Part shown: positions 60,454-64,000 of the stretch, one piece after another | Layout: each line of letters begins with the position of its first letter | Position numbering within the stretch: the first letter of the stretch is position 1 | NCBI GenBank assembly: GCA_945787015.1 | Contig: CALZGM010000012.1 | Coordinates: forward strand, 25,273-89,272 | Reading direction: 5' to 3' | Origin: an uncultured Roseburia sp. | GTDB lineage: Bacteria; Bacillota; Clostridia; Lachnospirales; Lachnospiraceae | DNA: 64,000 bases | Notes under the pieces: model-generated | Seen by the model: only the letters and a program-made list of their open reading frames with translations | Database searches by the model: none | What the model was told of the DNA's origin: nothing | Made by a program: the position numbers and the translations under genes

Positions 60454-61314
60454 ATGAAGAAGAGATTAGGAAAAAGATTGGCAGCAGCATTGATGATGGG
60501 TTTTACTTTTTTAACAGCAGCATGCGGCAGTAAGGGAACGGGTGCATCCGGCAACGGGACGGTTTATCGGAGCTTAGACGAAATCAAAGAGAGCGGCGTC
60601 ATCAATATTGGTGTATTTTCCGATAAAAATCCGTTTGGATATGTAGATGAAAACGGTGAATATCAGGGCTATGATGTTTACTTTGCAAACCGCATCGGAG
60701 AAGATTTGGGCGTTGAAATTAATTACGTGTCTACGGAAGCAGCAAATCGTATCGAGTACTTACAGACCGGAAAGGTAGACATTATTCTTGCCAACTTTAC
60801 TGTGACAGAGGAACGTGCCGAAGAAGTGGATTTTGCATTACCATACATGAATGTTGCTTTGGGCGTGGTATCAAAGGATGACCATGTGATTGAAAGCCTG
60901 GATGACATCGGAGCAGATGAGGAAATTATTGTCATTTCCGGAACAACCGCAGAAACTTATCTTGTAAAAAATTATCCGGATATCAAGCTTCAGAAATATG
61001 ATTCCTATGCAAATGCGAAGAATGCATTTGAAAACGGAAACGGAGTTGCCTGGGCAAATGATAACACAGAGGTCATTGCATTTGCACTGCAGAATGCCGG
61101 CTATACGGTAGGAATTCCGTCTCTTGGAAGTCAGGATACCATTGCACCGGCTGTATCAAAAGGAAATGAGAGTTTATTGAATTGGCTCAATGAGGAAATC
61201 AAAGCTTTGGGAGTGGATCAGTTTTTCCATGAGGCTTATGAAGCAACATTGGCAGATACCTATGGACTTGACTATGAAGAAAGTCTGGTTGTAGAAGGCG
61301 GAGTTGTAAAATAA
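60454..61314 (+). CDS. amino acid ABC transporter substrate-binding lipoprotein
   Basis: This encodes 286 residues. The signal peptide ends in the lipobox LTAAC (Cys near residue 24), so the protein is membrane-anchored outside the cell. The family 3 solute-binding fold is shown by GVINIGVFSDKNPFGYVDEN, GEYQGYDVYFANRI, ANFTVTEERAEEVDFALPYM and ISGTTAETYLVKNYP. The substrate is a polar amino acid; the cysteine leader before the operon suggests cystine or a related sulfur compound. AGAGGAGAG precedes ATG. A terminator follows. Confidence 0.93.
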   Translation: MKKRLGKRLAAALMMGFTFLTAACGSKGTGASGNGTVYRSLDEIKESGVINIGVFSDKNPFGYVDENGEYQGYDVYFANRIGEDLGVEINYVSTEAANRIEYLQTGKVDIILANFTVTEERAEEVDFALPYMNVALGVVSKDDHVIESLDDIGADEEIIVISGTTAETYLVKNYPDIKLQKYDSYANAKNAFENGNGVAWANDNTEVIAFALQNAGYTVGIPSLGSQDTIAPAVSKGNESLLNWLNEEIKALGVDQFFHEAYEATLADTYGLDYEESLVVEGGVVK

Positions 61315-61333
61315 AAGGTAAATAATGCACATT

Positions 61334-61363
61334 GCGGGAAACGAGATAGTTTCCCGTATTTTG
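61334..61363 (+). terminator. intrinsic terminator of the ABC transporter operon
   Basis: CGGGAAAC / GTTTCCCG with a six-base loop, followed by TATTTTG. Confidence 0.7.
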
Positions 61364-61384
61364 CTGTAAATTAGGGAGGTTAAG

Positions 61385-62455
61385 ATGAAAGCACTGATAG
61401 CGATGAGCGGTGGCGTTGACAGTAGTGTTGCTGCGAAGCTGATGATAGAGGAAGGATATGAGTGCGTAGGATGTACGATGAAATTATTTCACAATGAGGA
61501 TGCGGGAATTCCGAAAGAGCACAGCTGCTGCTCTCTGGATGATGTAGAGGATGCCCGCATGGTAGCTTATTCACTGGGCATGCCGCATTATGTGTTTAAT
61601 TTCAGCGAGGATTTTAAGGAAAAGATTATTGAAAAATTTGTATGCAGTTATGAAGCGGGACTCACACCGAATCCCTGCATTGACTGTAACCGGTACATGA
61701 AATTTGACAAGCTTTACGAGCGGGCGAAGTTACTAAACTGTGACTATGTCGTGACCGGTCACTATGCCAGAATTGAGTATGATACTGATACTGAAAAATA
61801 TTTACTGAAAAAAGCAGTGGATGATACGAAGGATCAGAGCTATGTGCTCTATACCATGACGCAGGAACAGTTAGCACATACGAAGTATCCTCTGGGAGGA
61901 TTGACCAAAGTAGAAACCCGCGCAATCGCAGAGAAAAATTGATTTGTGAACGCACATAAGGCAGACAGTCAGGATATCTGCTTTGTACCAAAAGGGGATT
62001 ATGCAGCAGTCATTGAGCAGCATCGGGGGACACCATGTGAGGAAGGAAATTTCGTAGATAAAGACGGTAAGGTATTAGGAAGACATAAGGGAATTATCCG
62101 TTATACGATTGGACAGCGTAAAAATCTGGGGATTTCTTTTACAAAGCCGATGTATGTGTGTGAAATCCGCCCGGAAGATAATACCGTAGTGTTAGGAGAA
62201 GCAGAGGATTTGTTTTCCACGGAGATGGACGTAAGTGACGTCAACTGGATTTCCGGAACTGCACCGACGGAGCCTTTTCGCTGCAAGGTAAAGATTCGTT
62301 ATCGAAAGCCCGAGGAATGGGCAATGGTCATACCGCTTTCCAGTCAGAAAATCCATGTCGTATTTGATGAAACGCAGCGTGCGATTACCCCGGGACAGGC
62401 AGCAGTACTGTATGATGGAGACGTGGTGCTGGGCGGAGGTGTGATAGAGAGATAG
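61385..62455 (+). pseudogene. mnmA: tRNA 2-thiouridylase gene interrupted by one in-frame TGA
   Basis: The frame from ATG 61385 (GGGAGG upstream) encodes MnmA: the PP-loop AMSGGVDSSVAAKLMIEEGY, the catalytic Cys in NPCIDCNRYMKF and DQSYVLYTMTQEQL. At 61940-61942 a TGA follows AEKN, and the same frame then continues with FVNAHKADSQDICFVPKGDY (second catalytic Cys) to a normal C-terminus at 62455. The TGA stands where the family has Gly, so a single GGA to TGA change explains it. Without it the protein would be 356 residues, the usual length. MnmA thiolates U34 of Lys, Glu and Gln tRNAs. Translation could restart at GTG 61946, but would lack the PP-loop. Confidence 0.9.
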
Positions 62456-62505
62456 ATTAATTTTTTTACTCGGCCAGGACCGAGTCAGTTACAACCGAAT
62501 AAAAG

Positions 62506-62534
62506 TTGACGCTTAGGGAAGAATAAAGTATAAT
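62506..62534 (+). promoter_or_regulatory. promoter of the right-end ATPase gene
   Basis: TTGACG (62506-62511), 17 bases, TATAAT (62529-62534). A small hairpin ACTCGG / CCGAGT lies upstream at 62467-62484 with no T-tract after it. Confidence 0.7.
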
Positions 62535-62570
62535 ATAACCAGTTGATAAGTAACTTGTGGGAGGAAAGAA

Positions 62571-63950
62571 ATGGTATTTTATGGACGAGAGCGTCAAAAG
62601 AAAATTTTATTGGATATGATAAAAAAAGATGGGCAGGCGATTTCTCTCATATATGGCAGACGTCGTATTGGCAAAAGTGAGTTGATAAAGCAGTCCTTAA
62701 AAGAATCCGATGTGCCAAGTATTTATTATGAATGCAAGCAGACAACGGAACGCAATAATGTAGATAGCCTTGCTGAAATCGTTGGAGATACATTTGAATT
62801 TCCAAAGCCTTCCTTTTCCGATATGGAAGAATTGCTAAATTTTGTTTTTAAAAAAGCAGAGGCCATGTCACTAGTTCTTGTATTTGATGAGTACCCATAT
62901 TTACGAGAAAATGTGAAAGGACTTGATAGCATAATTCAGTCGCTCATAGATAAATATAAAGACACTTCCCATATAAAGTTTATTTTGTGCGGTTCGTATG
63001 TTGATACCATGAAGGAACTCCTGGCAAAACAAAACCCGTTGTATGGAAGAATTGATTTGACCATTGATCTAAAACCGATGGATTACTTTGAGTCAGCATT
63101 GTTTTACCAGAATTTTTCTGATGAAGATAAAGTAAGGCTTTACAGCGTATTTGGAGGAATCCCGTATTATAACCGGCTGATTGATGCTGGAAAAAGTGTG
63201 AGGGAAAACATCATTGATTTGATTGCTTCTCCCGGAGCCAGACTGGAAAATGAAGTTTCTATGTATTTAAGCTCAGAGATATCTAAAATAACAAATGCGA
63301 ATGAAATTTTTGAGGCATTGGCAAAGGGATTTTCAAAGTATAAAGATATTCTCGACCAGTCAAACGTCTCAAGTGGACCAACGCTTGTTGATGTGCTTGA
63401 TAAATTAATAAAGATGGATGTTGTAAAAAAGGAAGCACCAATTAATGATGAGAATAATAAAAAGAAAGCCGGTTACTTTATATCCGATAATCTGTCTTTG
63501 TTTTACTATAAATACATTTTTAGAAATATATCTAGAATGAATATCATGAATCCGGAAATTTTTTATGATAAGTATATTGATGAAGATTTTGAAACAAAGC
63601 ATGTACCTAAGGTTTTTGAAGAGATATGTAAACAGTATCTTATCAGACAAAACAGAGAAGGATTGCTAGAGGAACCTTTTGAAAAGATTGGCAAGTATTA
63701 TTATGATGTCCCCGTCCATAAGAAAAATGGGGAATTTGATATTGTTACATTAGATGACAACGGATATATTTTTTATGATGCAAAGTTTCGTAAAGAGCCG
63801 ATAACGGAATCTATGGTGAGAGAGGAAATACTGCAGGTAATAGAAACAGGACTTTTCTGTTATAAGTATGGCTTTATCGCTAGAGCAGGCTTTGACTGCG
63901 ATGTAGCGGACGACAGAGTATTAATTTCTTTAAGTGAAATGTATCAATAG
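62571..63950 (+). CDS. archaeal-type ATPase with DUF234/PD-(D/E)XK domain (second in window)
   Basis: This encodes 459 residues. Walker A is YGRRRIGKS (about 28-36) and Walker B LVLVFDEYPYL (about 100-110). A helical middle region contains YSVFGGIPYYNRL, found in both ATPases of this type in the window. The C-terminal nuclease-like domain has EFDIV (Asp390) and FYDAKF (Asp403-Ala-Lys405), a D...D-x-K variant of the PD-(D/E)XK motif. GGGAGG precedes ATG 62571. It has its own promoter and no coupled partner. The role of these proteins is unknown; the one at 55372 is a divergent relative rather than a recent duplicate. Confidence 0.85.
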   Translation: MVFYGRERQKKILLDMIKKDGQAISLIYGRRRIGKSELIKQSLKESDVPSIYYECKQTTERNNVDSLAEIVGDTFEFPKPSFSDMEELLNFVFKKAEAMSLVLVFDEYPYLRENVKGLDSIIQSLIDKYKDTSHIKFILCGSYVDTMKELLAKQNPLYGRIDLTIDLKPMDYFESALFYQNFSDEDKVRLYSVFGGIPYYNRLIDAGKSVRENIIDLIASPGARLENEVSMYLSSEISKITNANEIFEALAKGFSKYKDILDQSNVSSGPTLVDVLDKLIKMDVVKKEAPINDENNKKKAGYFISDNLSLFYYKYIFRNISRMNIMNPEIFYDKYIDEDFETKHVPKVFEEICKQYLIRQNREGLLEEPFEKIGKYYYDVPVHKKNGEFDIVTLDDNGYIFYDAKFRKEPITESMVREEILQVIETGLFCYKYGFIARAGFDCDVADDRVLISLSEMYQ

Positions 63951-64000
63951 ATATTTAGTTCACTAAATTATTTTAGGCATAATGTAGATTTGTAAGAAAA

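Noticed and set aside
61940-61942. TGA recoding to an amino acid, given in-frame TGA codons in mnmA and in the gene at 1317
   Set aside because: TGA is a normal stop in many genes here (for example 20451, 29326, 59026), and no Sec-type element is obvious downstream. Nonsense mutation or error is simpler.
1-64000. CRISPR arrays, tRNA and rRNA genes
   Set aside because: I saw no regularly spaced direct repeats with unique spacers and no cloverleaf or rRNA sequence. The repeats present are palindromic 3'-end elements or a single duplication.

Overview
The window looks like a chromosomal segment of a low-GC anaerobic gut Firmicute, most likely a Lachnospiraceae member. Supporting signs are oxygen and nitrosative stress genes (rubrerythrin, hybrid cluster protein), a hybrid histidine kinase, sortase B with a VPKTG surface protein, energy-coupling factor genes beside truA, and Clostridia-style ribosome binding sites and promoters. 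No tRNA, rRNA or CRISPR array was seen.

Layout. 1-4.5 kb is a visibly AT-rich accessory stretch. It holds a truncated gene, two decayed genes, hypothetical genes and a two-gene unit ending in a large P-loop ATPase. 4.6-13.7 kb carries a cytoplasmic hybrid kinase, rubrerythrin, Hcp, a membrane-embedded LuxR regulator, a zinc-ribbon-like lipoprotein and an EAL phosphodiesterase. A family of palindromic repeats sits at the 3' ends of these genes. 14-19 kb is a surface protein with its sortase. 19-34.4 kb is mostly housekeeping: MATE pump, HAD phosphatase, SseB-like protein, B12/radical-SAM protein, Nth, exonuclease, VanW protein, AIRS protein, Lrp regulator with aminotransferase, TrmL, EcfA1-EcfA2-EcfT and TruA.

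34.4-53.3 kb is the most remarkable region. It is a roughly 19 kb exopolysaccharide locus placed between truA and rplM-rpsI, genes that are normally neighbours in Firmicutes. It has the Gram-positive Pel core: a PelD-like c-di-GMP receptor fused to an N-terminal SDR domain, then PelE-, PelA-, PelF- and PelG-like proteins. Added to it are a polyprenyl-phosphate sugar synthase, a DUF2304 protein, a GT-C-like membrane protein, a DUF4874/DUF4832 glycosidase-like protein, a Wzx-type flippase, a ParB-fold protein and two GT2 enzymes. A LytTR-PAS regulator lies directly upstream, and two 15-bp direct repeats exactly 21 bp apart (a LytTR-type operator geometry) precede the first gene.

53.3-64 kb has rplM-rpsI with a consensus promoter and long leader, a brnTA pair with a broken toxin gene, and a 290-bp leader element present twice around an ATPase gene. 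The second copy has a consensus promoter, a 41-residue leader peptide with three tandem Cys codons, an antiterminator pairing and an intrinsic terminator. This is a credible cysteine attenuator for the downstream metY and polar amino acid (probably cystine) ABC transporter genes. metY is broken by an internal deletion, and mnmA further on has a single TGA inside an otherwise intact gene. A second DUF234-type ATPase closes the window.

The strongest candidates for undescribed biology are the SDR-PelD hybrid Pel/Wzx locus with its LytTR switch, the duplicated cysteine attenuator, and the ATPase unit near the left edge.
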